From Tetrapyrgos nigripes (Eukaryota > Basidiomycota > Agaricomycetes > Agaricales > Campanellaceae): a DNA stretch of 64,000 nucleotides. The stretch covers positions 434,001-498,000 of the forward strand of contig JAACJM010000001.1 of the NCBI GenBank assembly GCA_013368315.1, read 5' to 3'. Position numbers and translations under genes: made by a program. Numbering within the stretch: the first letter of the stretch is position 1; each line of letters begins with the position of its first letter. Shown one piece after another: positions 46,801-58,751 of the stretch. The notes under the pieces were generated by a model, which was not told the origin of the DNA, made no database searches, and saw nothing but the letters and a program-made list of their open reading frames with translations.

Positions 46801-49261
46801 AGCTCTGCCATGAGCAACTTCGGCTGACCAATTGTGATGCCGGTCAAGGACGTAGGGTTCTGGAAATTTAACTCGTCGGAATCGACTGAGGCGAAGAACC
46901 AGCGTTAGCACTATGTCATTGGCATTTTTAGACACGAGAACTTACGGTCAAGTGGGGTCGCTTCCTGAGCTTGCTCGGTTGAGGGGTCAGGCTGATCAGG
47001 ATCACTGGTAGTGGTACTTGGAGCATGACCTTGCTCCTTAGCCAATTTGATAGCTTCGTTTGTTTTCCGTTCCAAAGCCGCCTGGACGTCAAATTGCTCG
47101 GCTCGTTGTCTAGCAAGTACAATCGCTTCTTGAGCATTGTGCCTTGCGTGACGGTAAAGATTAGTTTGATCATCTACAGGAACGTATATGAGATAGATCC
47201 GGTGTTAAACAGCTGGAACACTTACCGTCATCAAAGTTGATCTCCTTTAGCGCATCAGGTGTTACATCAGTAACGTCTGCTCCAGCAGGGACATGTCCAG
47301 TTGAGTTTCACCCTCGACCTCGGCGGCTGGAGGAGAATTTGAGTCAGTACGTTCCCGGTCAAAAGAATGAAGGATACTTGCTCTTCAGCTTGTTACCGAC
47401 GAAGTGGCTGTAAAGTTCCGTTTGACTGATCAAGAACTCTAATTTACGAGCCTGTCTCGCTGCTTCACGTCGCTCTTCTTCCACTTTCATACGGTCCATA
47501 GCTTCTTTTTGCTCCCGTTTGCGAACATCCCGCTCTTCTCGTTCATTCTTCTTCCAGAACGCTTGCATCTCACGTACCATTTTCTTGGCCTTGGATTGCG
47601 TTTCCTTGACAGTTTTGGGTGTCTTGGTGAACGGTCGTCGAGCCTGTATGGAAGCTAGCTTGGCGATCCTCTCAGACTGAGCTTGCCTTGCTTGATAGCC
47701 TAATGCATGATATTTGTAGACCTGCAAATGGATATATCAGTTGTTCAACTGTTTAATTTCTGTGGTGACTGACTTTAGCTACGTCGCGTCTGGCTATGTT
47801 GGTCCAGACCTTGCGTTGTGCTTCTTCCAAAGTCTTGACACGTTTGAACAAGGCCGCGTCGTCCATCTTCTTAGCCTTCTTCAGAGGCGGAATCGGTTCA
47901 TCGAGCTCGAAGATGACAGTGTTATTGACCGGAGCAGGAGACGTTGGCCGAGAAGGTAATGGCGTCATATCTCCGGCAACAGAGGGAGGATTTGACTCAA
48001 TATCCCCTCCAACCTTCTTCTTTAGAGCAGCTTTCTTGCGGGGAGCCTTGGGTGTTGATGAGACGGTATCTATGCTTTGCTCTCGGGGAGCAAGCTGTTT
48101 CTGTTTGCCTTTAGCCTTGGCGCCGACAGAGATGGACTCGATGTCCATAGCATGCCCATAGTCGTCACCGTGCTCAAACGCATCTCCTTGGAGCTTGCGC
48201 TTTTTGGTTGCAGGACCCCCTCTACGAACGTCATAATCGTCCCCAACGTCCGTCATCATTCCAGGCAAAGGTCGTTTGTCTTTGCCCCTGTTGGCTCTCG
48301 CGCGGGGATCGTCGTGTTCTTCTAGTGGTCCATAATTGGAGTCTACATCGCCATGAGGATATTCTGATGAGTCTGGGGGATACATGTATTCGTCTGCATG
48401 TTGAGGAGGTAGAGGAGGTGGTGAGGGTGGCGGAAGTGGAATTCTTGCAATTCTCTGCGAGTAGTGGTGGGACAAATTTTGGGCGGTGATAGAAGCACGC
48501 TCCTAGCAAAAACGAGAATGAGTTCAGCAGATGTAAAGGAAAAATGGTCATACCTTGGCACTTGCATAAAACCACTGCTCTACCTGCCTGAAACGCTTCT
48601 GGGTTTCCAACACATAGTCACTGAGATCTGCCAACCAGATCTCTCTGCAGTCCTCCAAGTCGGAAGAGTACTCTTCTGAAGGCGGTTGTTTTGAAGTTTC
48701 ATCTTCAATGGGCTGTGCATCTGCTTTTCCTTTGGATGCGCGCTTGCGGGTAGACTATTGGTAAAAGGAAGTAAGCTGAAATGCAACTAGTCGACAAGAC
48801 AAAACACGCACCTTTCGCTGAGCCGGAGGACGATAATCGGAATCGTTTTTGGAAGCTTTCTTACGTTTTTTAGGTGTCGGTTCCTCAACATCTTGTCCAT
48901 TTACAGATGATTCGGGTGGAGGAACCGAACCATCGGGAGAAATGGACCTGTACGGAGGTTGCTCGCGTCCAGAGAGACTACTTCTAGTCGACCTAACGGG
49001 CACGTCATTGGGGGGAGGCGCCCACTGAGAAGAGTACGGTGCCCACTTGTCGTTCCAATCTCGCGCAGGAGGCTCGGGATATGGATCTGGGCGAGAGCGC
49101 TGCTGATGCGAGCGCGGTGAAGGAGGCACAACAGTAGATAGGGAAGGCGAGATATCTACATGGGGAGCTGGGAGTGGTGCGATGCGAGAGGAAGAAGTGT
49201 ATGATGAGCGTGCTGAGAGAGCTGGGGACGGCTCGTCATTGAGGATGCGACTGAGTGACAT
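43808..49261 (-). CDS. INO80: INO80 chromatin-remodelling ATPase
   Basis: Start ATG 49261 ([20 protein letters not shown]). A long Pro/Ser-rich N-terminus leads to the DBINO region ([20 protein letters not shown], then RARQ-type basic helices). The Snf2 core is complete: [82 protein letters not shown]. After the family's long insertion comes the second lobe: [79 protein letters not shown]80 is the motor of the complex that slides nucleosomes and acts on H2A.Z in transcription, replication and repair. About 1,500 residues after removal of some fifteen introns. The tail is basic ([20 protein letters not shown]). Confidence 0.96.
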
Positions 49262-49742
49262 GGCGGGAAAAGGCCGCCCGGGAGAGGAACGGCCTCGTGT
49301 GTGGACCCAGACACGGAGAAAAGGAGAAACAGAGGATGTAGTGGTTGTGGACGACGGCGAGGACGAGTCGAGGACGACGTTAAGAACGACGGGCAGAAGA
49401 AGAACCTGAGGTAAGGATGGGGGGTGGGAATCAAACTTGGCTCACAGAGTCAGCCATCGCAATTATTTCGAATGTTCATACTACGAGATCTATTCTTTCC
49501 TTTTAGGGCCACTGCTACGTTGCCCCGTTTTTCTCTCACTACCTCACCACCTCTTCTTCTTCCTTTGTTTCTGTACTCTTTCGCTCTTTTCCTGATGCTT
49601 TCCATAGTCTAGCCGAGTTCTCTCTTTGTTTCACCCAACCATGGAGGTTCCATCTGTCAGTCTCGTGTTATCCAAGTATAGACTATATCCGTATTGTAGG
49701 TACACTAGCACTACTTTTTACTCCTTCTCTCCCATGACCGGA
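49262..49742. other. INO80 promoter and fumarase 3' region
   Basis: This is 481 bp between the INO80 start and the fumarase stop, both on the minus strand. A C/T-rich tract lies at about 49490-49600. An open frame running from here into fumarase on the plus strand (49626-50060) is antisense to conserved fumarase exons and is not a gene. Confidence 0.45.
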
Positions 49743-51876
49743 TTAAGGATCTGGGTGAAGCATCAAGGAGGGGAGAACTTTCTGGTCAAATTCCTCGGGT
49801 GTCAGGAATCCAAGTGCAACAGTAGCTTCCTTGAGTGTTGTGCCTTCTTTGTGGGCCTTCTTGGCACATTTGGCAACATCTTTACGATTCCGATTAGTCA
49901 GCCTTTTCTATGTTTCTTATTCATGTACTCACTGTCATATCCAAGGTGGCTGTTCAATATAGTCGCCAACATCAACGACTCATTCAGCAGGGAATTGATG
50001 CGTTTCTCGTTGGCCTCAATACCGACAACACAATTCTTGGTGAACGAACGTGATCCTTGACGAAGACATGAGCCTCACTAGAATGCGCCCAAATAGGCAA
50101 CTTACCATCAGCGAGTAATCGAATGCTTTGCAACACGTTTTTAATGATAACAGGCTTGAAGACGTTCAGCTACATGTGGGGGTTAGATGGTTAATGAAAA
50201 CGACTGTTGCAGCACGGAAACCTACTTCAAATTGCCCGTTGGCTCCTGCCACACTAACAGCTGTTTGATTACCTATGACCTGGGCAGCGACCATAGTCAC
50301 CGCTTCACACTGTGTGGGGTTGACCTTTCCAGGCATAATACTGCTTCCAGGTTCATTCTCGGGCAAACTCAATTCACCAAGTCCGCAACGAGGACCGGAA
50401 CCCAAATATCGAATATCGTTGGCAATCTTCATCAGAGAGCAAGCAATGACATTGAGGGCACCATGCGTCTCAACTAGCGCATCGTGTGCTGCAAGTGCCT
50501 CAAACTAAAGATGCAGATCCTCGCTGAGTCTCGTCGTGCGAATATCAAGAGGTAACACACCTTGTTGGGGGCAGTCTTGAACTCTAGTCCGGTAATCTTG
50601 GAAATCTCTTCCGCGACTTTGACATCGAATCCCTTCTTAGTGTTCAACCCCTGAGATGCCGTAAGACGCACAGTCCAAGATAAGACCAGACCATACACAC
50701 CGTTCCGACCGCAGTTCCCCCCTGCGCAAGAAGACTCAGTCGTGGGAGGACATCACGGACACGGTCAATACCGTTGGATATTTGCTGAACATATCCACTG
50801 AATTCTTGCCCCAGAGTGAGAGGAGTTGCGTCCTACAATAAAAGACATCAATTTGTGGTGACTATGTCTGCATTTTGATACCTACCTGCAAATGGGTTCG
50901 TCCAATTTTGATGATGTGGTCAAACGCCTTGGCTTTCGCATCAAGCGCGTCCCGAAGTTCGGTGAGGGCAGGTATAAGAGAGTGGTGGATTTCAGTCACG
51001 GCAGCTACATGCATTGCAGTAGGGAACCTGGAACAAATGTTCAGAAATAGTACGTCTTCGCAAGAAGACAATCCATACGAGTCATTGCTGCTTTGGCTCA
51101 TGTTAACATGATCGTTGGGGTGTACAGGCTTCTTAGAACCTAATTCCCCGCCGAGGATCTCGATAGCGCGATTAGAGATGACCTTGAGACTCTCTGAGTA
51201 CGCTCAAGGGAAGAATGAAACGAAAATAGCTAACCTCATTTACGTTCATATTGCTTTGGGTTCCACTTCCGGTCTGGAATACTACCAGTGGGAAGTGGTC
51301 TATGAGTTTGCCCGAGATGACCTGCATACAAACTTTGAGACTAGAATTAATTCAAGACGGGTGAATGACAAACATCATCAGCAGCCTCTTGAATGGCTTT
51401 ACCAATCTTGGGATCCAAGCCATAACCGACATTTACAACTGAAGCTGCCTTCTTTAGTACAGCGAAAGCTTTGATGAGAGGAGGGGGAAGTCGCTCTGCA
51501 GGACCACCTATATCAAAGTTCTGTAACGAGCTAACGAAGAGAATAAGCTTATGACTTAAAGCAGTTGGTTTACTACACACCGTTGTGTCTGCGCGCCCCA
51601 ATAACGGTCCGCAGGAACTTGAAGATCTCCAAAGGTATCTTTCTCCACCCTAAATTGCTGTGACTGTATCGCGCATCTGATTTAGTATAGACCGTTCATC
51701 AAAGCTCGAGACCACTGACCTTTGCTGCCATGGTTGTACTGAAAAGACGTAGACGTGCTTGAGGAGTTCCAAGTCGGAGATATACGAGCTAAGTATCACG
51801 TGGGTGAGTCAGGAATGTCCTTGTGATAAATGAGAAACACAAGACCCACCTTGCTGGACTGACGGAGGGCTGCCAT
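49743..51876 (-). CDS. FUM1: Fumarate hydratase, class II, with mitochondrial presequence
   Basis: Start ATG 51876 (MAALRQSSK), spliced to [23 protein letters not shown], an Arg-rich mitochondrial presequence with a second in-frame Met (MAAK) at its end. Enzyme motifs: [15 protein letters not shown], the superfamily signature [15 protein letters not shown], and NGQFEVG. The C-terminus ([19 protein letters not shown], then [16 protein letters not shown]) ends LHPDP. The enzyme interconverts fumarate and L-malate in the TCA cycle. Dual mitochondrial and cytosolic location from one gene is known for fungal fumarases; the second Met could supply a cytosolic form. About nine introns. It lies 715 bp from the divergent PEX11 gene. 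Confidence 0.95.
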
Positions 51877-52591
51877 TTTGAAGGAGAAAGGGATACGAGA
51901 GACTGTCAACGTCACTGGGAACCGGTAAGTGAGTGAAGAACCGCGACTTCCGGAATAGCCCGATACATTCCGGCACGCGTCCGACGCGACCAGGTACGCG
52001 CTTGTTCGCTACCCCACACCTGGCTTTTCCTCGTTATCTGGAACTGAGGACGCGTATTTTTTCAAAAAAAAAGTTTCAATCCATGGCGTTTTATTTTAAA
52101 CCAATCAATGTTGGTGGGAGTTAGGACTTTTTCGGGTCGGCGATAATACATATCTGCTACGAAGGGAACTAGAGCGAATGGGACGCGCAAGTGCCTCTCT
52201 ATTCCATGCCGCTGAACAGAAACGCACAGATGGACTTTCTGAGAGTCGAGGCCTAGCACAGCCTGCCACCAACGAGAACAATTGCGTAGGCAACAACTTG
52301 TAGATCCTACCAAAAGTAGGTGGGCCACTACTGACTCAAGAGTAAATACATCCGGCTGCTGAGCCACTCCGAATCACTGAGTAGCAACCAGAAGCAATTA
52401 ACACACCCTCAGCACTGGAGGAGAAAACTGGAGAAAATCGCGAAGAACGAGAACGGATCGACTCCGAGAAAGGATTGCCGACTCCGCTGGCCCGGGTACT
52501 ACACACTTACATAGAATCACATGGCCCTCTCCATTTGGGCAAGTTATTATTTTCTAGGCCGTACATCTTCGAGACTTACCACCACTTACTG
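51877..52591. other. Divergent region between fumarase and PEX11
   Basis: This is 715 bp with the promoters of both genes. The frame upstream of PEX11 stays open to 52475 but has no ATG before 52592, so it is taken as a 5' leader. No repeats or motifs were recognised apart from an A-rich run near 52060-52070. Confidence 0.45.
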
Positions 52592-53664
52592 ATGGCTGCT
52601 ATCGCTTCTCAAGTCGTTCTACACCCCACTGTATCTCAGTCCATCAAATATGGCTCTACTACTCTAGGCAGAGACAAGGTCCGCAACACTCAGTCAAAAC
52701 CCGAGCTCATAAATTGACCCAACTTGTTCCGTAGGCCTATCGTGCAATCCAATACTTTGCTCGATTTTACACTTGGTATCTGCTTTCCCGAGGCGACAAA
52801 CAAACCGCTGCACGTTGGAATGCTCTCAAATCTCATCTAGCAACGGCAAGGAAGCGTGCGTGCCAGTTTGCAATGCCCATCAGAACTCTCGCTGACTCCG
52901 TCCAGTTCTCCGCCTCGGAAAGCCGCTCGAACACCTGCAAGCGGCTTTAAGAGCAAGTATGGCAAGCGGTCCTCCTACTGAGCAAATAGCTACCATTGCA
53001 CGTCAACTCTCATACTTTGGATATCTCTCAACCGATGCTTTCATTTGGGTATGTTTCAGAGCGTCTGGGAAGGTATATTGTGTTCTCTAACTGCTCTATA
53101 GGCCAACGCCGTCAAATTCTGGAGTCTGAATCCAGAAACGGCCGCTCAAGTATCTAAAATCTCCAACCGATTCTGGCTTGCTGGTATTCTGTTCAGCATT
53201 GTCCACGGGACTGTCAAGGTACGACTCATTGCTCTCCCAAAAGAATAGAATGCGAAGACAACTTGTGCTCTGCAGAGTCTACGACTTGCGAGGGAAGTAG
53301 ACGGGGTGAAGAAACACCAAGTTTGGGGCGAGAAAGATCTCGGTGCAGGGACAGTGCGAGAAACGAAGCTTAGCGCTGCCCTAGCGTACGCTTTCTTCTT
53401 GTTTGGCTTGTTAATCAGGTCGCTAACTGGATCATAGTGCCCAAGAGACTAATCGTAACCAACTTGTCATTGACTTGCTCGATGTGTGGATTCCCGCCAC
53501 GAACTTGGGATTCACGAATCTCAATGACGGAGTATTGGGTATCTTTGGGTATGTGACAATGTTTCTATCAGCTTGTCTGCACTTCACTGACTTTTTGCAC
53601 CAGTCTCGTAACCTCTATCATTGCTGCTCAGCAACAGTGGCGTGCTGTTAATGGTAAGAAATGA
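52592..53664 (+). CDS. PEX11: Peroxin-11 (peroxisome proliferation)
   Basis: Start ATG 52592 (MAAIASQVVLHPTVSQSIK). Exons join as GRDK|AYRAIQYFARFYTWYLLSR; TARK|LLRLGKPLEHLQAALRAS; FIW|ANAVKFWSLNPETAAQVS; NRFWLAGILFSIVHGTVK|SLRLAREVD; and finish IDLLDVWIPATNLG and SIIAAQQQWRAVNGKK. The amphipathic N-terminal helices and the conserved RLGKPLEHLQ segment are diagnostic of PEX11, a peroxisomal membrane protein that remodels and divides peroxisomes. The stop is taken at 53662-53664. The GGTAAG there resembles a donor, but no acceptor downstream gives a sensible exon. Converges on CMC1 with 98 bp between stops. Confidence 0.92.
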
Positions 53665-53762
53665 TCCGATGCAGGTCTGAGGAGAGTGGGTTCAGCGTTC
53701 GTTCCGTCAAGTCACCTATATGTAGCCTCTATCAGTATATTTAAGATGCCCAACTATGTCCT

Positions 53763-54136
53763 TCACTTAGTATCTTCAAAAGACTGGAGTTTTTCTTCCT
53801 TGCGTTGATTTCGTAGCTTGAGATACTCGGAACGGACTATTTCCATTGGTTCTGGCCCAGTGCTGCGTAGAAGTGAGGTTAAGTGTTTGTGTAGATAAAT
53901 GCTACGCACTATTGAACCATGCAAGCCTCCAATTCCCTGAGCTGGCCTCTACAAGCCCATGCTACTGAGATAAACCGTGCAGACATGCAATCCGCGAATG
54001 CTGCAGCAAGTGTTACGAGACGAAAACTCGGAGAATGAAAAAGCATACCTTTGACGACCGTATCACACTCCTTCATAGCCTGAGCTTTTGTTGCTTTGAG
54101 GAGTTCTTCTTCCTCACGCCGTGAAAGAGCATTCAT
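53763..54136 (-). CDS. CMC1: CMC1-type twin CX9C mitochondrial assembly factor
   Basis: Start ATG 54136 (MNALSRREEEELLKATKAQA). Spliced product is under 100 residues. Two CX9C motifs form the CHCH fold: ECDTVVKAFADC (split by an intron after Lys) and CRGQLRELEAC. The tail reads GPEPMEIVRSEYLKLRNQRK. Human and yeast CMC1 work in the intermembrane space in copper delivery and assembly of cytochrome c oxidase, with import by Mia40. The last intron splits the Tyr codon of MVQY. Its start codon is 71 bp from the divergent lipoyl synthase ATG, so two mitochondrial genes appear to share a promoter. Confidence 0.88.
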
Positions 54137-54207
54137 TGGAAATGGTTCAAGTCTGGAAAATGATTTTTGTTTGCCGTGACTCGGCCCTCTTTTCCTTACT
54201 AACCACT

Positions 54208-55684
54208 ATGCAGTCTGCTACTCGGGCTGCCTTGCTCAGACGAGCTATTGGCGTCCGTTCTCTGGCCACCCCTTCCACTCCTTCCACTCCGAAGGCAGCG
54301 TTTACAGGAACTCTCAATGCCGGGCCTTCCTTGGACGATTTCATCACTGGCAATGCACAGGACCGAGTTGTGCTAGGAAACCCTCGAGGGTAAGCATTTC
54401 CAAACGATTACAAGCTTCTTGTTGTAACTTTCAACACTAGTCCTCGACTGCCATCCTATCTCAAAACGTCCATTCCGTCTGGGAAATCTTTCAATAAGAT
54501 TAAGAAGGACCTTAGAGGGCTAAACCTTCATACGGTTTGCGAGGAAGCACGGTGTCCCAACATTGGAGATTGCTGGGGTGGCAAGGAAGGAGCTACTGAG
54601 GCAGAAGGTCGAAGTGCAGCAACGGCTACCATTATGGTGCGTTTTCTAATTATCTTTACTCGTACCTTGCTGCTGAAAAGGATTGCTATCACTAGCTTAT
54701 GGGAGACACCTGTACTCGTGGATGTCGATTCTGCTCAGTGAAAACGTCTCGGACGCCTCCACCTCTTGATCCTCACGAACCAGAAAATACTGCAGAAGCT
54801 ATCAGTCGGTGGGGTCTGGGTTATATTGTACTGACCACTGTGGACCGTGACGGTGTGTCGTACTCCAACTTCTCATGCTGCCTGTTACTAATTCTCCTTC
54901 TCTAGACCTCGTTGACGGCGGTGCACATCATTTTGCAGATACAATTCGGAGGATCAAGCAGAAGTAAGGAATCATCCCTTTATCCCATTCATATTAATCA
55001 ATCAACCCTCGTAGAGCACCGCATATTCTCGTCGAAGCACTAACAGGAGACTTTGCCGGTTCTCTTGAGCATGTTTCTGTTGTAGCCAAATCTGGGCTCG
55101 ACGTTTATGCTCATAACGTTGAAACGGTGGAAGAACTCACGCCCTTCGTCCGAGATCGACGTGCGACGTTTAGGCAGAGTTTGAAGGTGCTTCAGCACGC
55201 CAAACGAGAGGGTGTACGTGTTACCAAGACCAGTATGATGCTCGGTGTTGGTGAAACTGAGGAACAAATTATGGATGCTCTTAAAGGTCCGTAGATTTTC
55301 TGTAAACTCTCCAGTTATCCTGACAATCCATGGCAGAGCTCCGAAAGGCTGACGTTGACGTTGTAACATTCGGCCAATACATGCGTCCTACAAAACGACA
55401 TATGAAAGTCGACCGCTATGTTGAACCTGCCGAGTTCGATAAGTGGAAGCAGGTTGCTGAAGACATGGGCTTTTTATATGTCGCCAGTGGCCCATTAGTG
55501 CGCAGCAGCTACAAGGTTAGTACCGGTTCTTTCTCAGTATTAGCTTAATGTCTGACGAAATCGCCAGGCTGGAGAATATTTCATCGAAAACGTACTGCGG
55601 GGCAAGGGTACTGAGAAGAAAGCCAAGGTACTGTTATCGGAGAACCTTGGAAGCTCTTCGCCAGAGGCACCTCGCGACTCATGA
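54208..55684 (+). CDS. LIP5: Lipoyl synthase, mitochondrial
   Basis: Start ATG 54208 ([20 protein letters not shown]), an Arg/Ala-rich presequence. Conserved parts: [20 protein letters not shown]; the auxiliary cluster [13 protein letters not shown]; the radical-SAM cluster [53 protein letters not shown]; and [13 protein letters not shown]. The C-terminal RSSY element (GPLVRSSYK, then [14 protein letters not shown]) contributes the Ser ligand of the auxiliary cluster. The enzyme inserts two sulfurs into octanoyl groups to form lipoate for pyruvate and 2-oxoglutarate dehydrogenases. About eight exons; stop at 55682-55684. In-frame codons upstream to 54121 overlap the CMC1 5' end and lack presequence character, so they are excluded. 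Confidence 0.95.
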
Positions 55685-55842
55685 TATAGAGGTTAGCATC
55701 TTCACATCCTACTGTTATTGTACCCTCCAGAGGATGTCGATATAATGATTAGTTCCATCCATAGACACAGCTACACCTCATAGATCATAAGTACATTAGT
55801 TATACATCATACATATACTACTTTTCTACAAGGGACCAAGAA

Positions 55843-57185
55843 TCATGCCTCCGCCATTGAGACATCGCCGCCCGAGTCACCACTGTTATTGAGCAAGTTC
55901 TCAGCACACCTTTTAATCTCAGCGATTTTGCCGCGCATAACTCCTATGGCCTCCAGTAGTAAGTCTTGCGGGGCATATGCGCTCTCGGATTCTACATGGA
56001 CTAGAATAGGACAGAATGAGGACACAAACAATGAAGACGAAAGTCTGCACTCACAAATAAAGTGATCTCGTATACGACCAAGCTTCACCATTTCACTGAA
56101 CTCAGGATCGCGAAGAACCTCACGCGTCACTGTATCATTCCGCATTCCTTTGGGATCTATCCTGACAACTTTCTTAACCTTGTCCACAACGACCACTCCT
56201 GCCGCAAAACAAGCCTTGAATTCTTCTGCTCGATGCATTGGTATCGGTTTTGTTATCTGAACATGAGGATGAAGACGGTATGAGGCAGTTGCTAGAAGTA
56301 AATCCATTCAATCAGACAAGAGACTTTGGACGCTAGAACACGCGTCACATACCGACTGGACTGAATTTGGCATGATCCTTTCCAACGCCTTTCAGCGCAT
56401 GTATCTCCATATCGATTTCTTGGCCCGGTCGCAGTTTCGCAAGGACGATGTTAGGGTTTAGAGGGCCGACGTTTTTGAGATGGGCTTGTTGTTCTCCTAC
56501 GGGTTCCCATTTCAGGTGAGAAGACAAGAATTCGTGGTTTATATACAATTCCTTGTCGTTTGTTGAACCTTTTGGCGCGTTCGGATTGCGTTCGCAAAGA
56601 ACCTTGGCTTTAAAGATGATCGTGTCACGGTCGGAACCGGGATCGTCTATATCTGTACAGGGGTGGTATTGTTGGTTGAGATTGACAGGGAAGAAGTGAT
56701 ATGAACGCACTCGTCTTCATGTCCAGCACTCTGGGGTCTATGTCCAAAGGAACCAGGCCTATACGATGTGATAGAACTTCGTCTTGTACCACGGAGGTGT
56801 TATTGAAGATATATACTCGTTCAGCAGCAACAGATGGGACCTTCGGACAGTCAGAAAAGTAAAAGGAGACGAAAAAGAAAAGACACACTTCTGCAATCAT
56901 TATTCTCCGAAAAGCGTTTGCTATCGAGGCGTCCACTCCTACTATATCAAATTCTATTGAGCGGTTTGATAATCTTTGGACCTCGATTTTGAGATTCTAA
57001 GAAAGCAGAAGAAGTATTATGCTATATGAAGCGTTCCATCCAAATAAATCACCGCGCACCTGTCTAAATGTTGAGAGGTTCCAAGAATGGTCCTCATTGG
57101 GATAGTGTCCAGGGAAGTCTGTGCTGGATACATTGGTTGCTCGCTCAGCAGTGACGCCGACTAGTCTTCTTGAATCAACGTCCAT
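55843..57185 (-). CDS. RPC40: RNA polymerase I and III shared subunit AC40
   Basis: The start chosen is ATG 57185 ([20 protein letters not shown]), which aligns with yeast AC40; an in-frame ATG at 57353 would add 56 residues. [17 protein letters not shown] leads to the alpha-like dimerisation motif [17 protein letters not shown], joined to [20 protein letters not shown] and [18 protein letters not shown]. The insert domain ([20 protein letters not shown], then [20 protein letters not shown]) and the second half of the fold ([20 protein letters not shown]) follow. The C-terminal helix is [22 protein letters not shown]40 pairs with AC19 to nucleate both polymerases. About five introns. The window also encodes RPC37 of polymerase III. 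Confidence 0.94.
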
Positions 57186-57517
57186 GAATTTCCAGTCTTT
57201 GACGCGTCGAGGAAGAGTCACAAAAATTTTTGATGAGACCACGTGCGCTAAGTAAGGCGCGAGCGGGACGTGCAGCTTTTCATCACTTTCATTGGAGCAC
57301 GGATTCCGGAAGCAAGGCTTAATTATGAAGCCCCTCATCTTTATGACGCTCACGTTGGATATTCCTGATCAATCAAACTTGTCTATTCTCTTGTCCAAGA
57401 CACTACAAACAAGGGAGGTAAACTGCTCTTCCTAGCCTTACACTCCAATTTTTTGCCGCATAAAAAAAATCTGTCCCCGAATAGAAGGCTTGGTCAAATT
57501 ACCCAAATGTGAACGGA

Positions 57518-58539
57518 TCAGGTCGATAGTCTGACACGGAGTGTTTCCGCCCCAATAGAAAGAGTGAGCGGAAGGGGCTCAGCGTCGTCGGCTGTGTACA
57601 AGATACCAGAAGATTCCCTGTCGCTTGATTCACCTAGATCATCCAATGCATCAAAGGTACAATTCGCATCGAATGTAGGTACCGAGGGGGCTGACAGTTT
57701 GACCAGATGGGTCAGTGACACCATACCGGCAATTGCAGCTGCGATAAATGACGACTGCTGCAATGGAGGAGCGCCGAGTAACGATTCAGGAGGTTTTTGA
57801 GAGGACAGGGACCAAGTCGTTAAAACGATCGATGCTCCATGAGTAATCCGAAATTTTTCGAGAGCAGTCATGACATGCTGCATCGGATTGACGAATGGGG
57901 CTGCGGAGGAACGTATGTTCTCTCGGGAAAAGCGGTCAGACCAGTAAAAGGTGCTTATAGGATCAACAGCGACCAACCCGATCTCAACGTCGGAGAGATC
58001 GGAGCAATGGTAGTATGGAAGATGGAGTACGTTGACAGCAAGATCCATTGTTGAATGGGGGTGAAAAACATGAAGATTTTGGATGCAATGATTTGAGATT
58101 GCCTGCGCAGTTTCGACATCGACAAAGCGTTTGAGGCGAGATAATAAGAGTTTCTTGAAGCGAAAGACATCGAACGAATGATCAAGGTCATAAACAACGG
58201 CCGCTTTGCCCCAGCCGCACAGAGACGTGGAGTGATGGGCAACGGGAATTATGCATGTTGCCAAAAAATGGTAGACAAAATGAGTCTTTCCTGAAGCAGG
58301 AGGTCCCTGCACTTCAATCACATCTCCGAGGGTGATTTTATCCAAGAACCTGCAGCTAAACAGGAACATGAGCTGTATACATAATTAGGACGCGAGTGCT
58401 AGACGTACCGTGACGCGTGTTTTTGTGACCGCACAGAAGCGAGTAGCTGTAAAACAGTCAACTAGCGTAAAACCAATCCAGAATGGACACTGACAGTCTG
58501 GAGGGACTCTGAAGGGACAGAGAGCCAGTTGGAGGCCAT
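57518..58539 (-). CDS. XRCC2: XRCC2-like RAD51 paralogue
   Basis: Start ATG 58539 (MASNWLSVPSESLQT), joined to LLASVRSQKHASR and then to FLDKITLGDVIEVQGPPASG. The Walker A is GPPASGKTH. The region VEIGLVAVDPISTFYWSDRF matches the XRCC2 Walker B signature (Asp-x-Leu/Ile-Ser-x-Phe-Tyr-Trp). Two introns in the N-terminal part, the rest one long exon; about 310 residues, slightly longer than human XRCC2 (280). RAD51 paralogues help load RAD51 in homologous recombination. XRCC2 is absent from budding yeast, and its partner genes are not in this window. The C-terminal part beyond TTWSLSSQKPPESLLG is not conserved to my reading. The start is 212 bp from the divergent coiled-coil gene. Confidence 0.8.
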
Positions 58540-58751
58540 CAAAACGTTGCCTAGTCACATGTCACACTCTGCATCTCTTCATTTCCCATCAAGAAGAGAA
58601 GAAAACTTTTAGCTTCAGACTTACATGAAGCACCTCTAGAGACACCTTTCTACAATCCTTTCCACCTCCAGAAGGCATTCTTTCCAATCTAGATACCCCG
58701 CATCTCACGACGAAACGACCTTGACCACGATTTACTCCTGCGCTGGCAGCA

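Noticed and set aside
49626..50060. 144-codon plus-strand frame
   Set aside because: It lies antisense to the conserved C-terminal exons of fumarase.
52475..52591. N-terminal extension of PEX11
   Set aside because: The frame is open but contains no ATG, and the family N-terminus fits the Met at 52592.
54121..54207. Upstream in-frame extension of lipoyl synthase
   Set aside because: It overlaps the CMC1 5' end, has no presequence character, and the Met at 54208 starts a typical mitochondrial leader.
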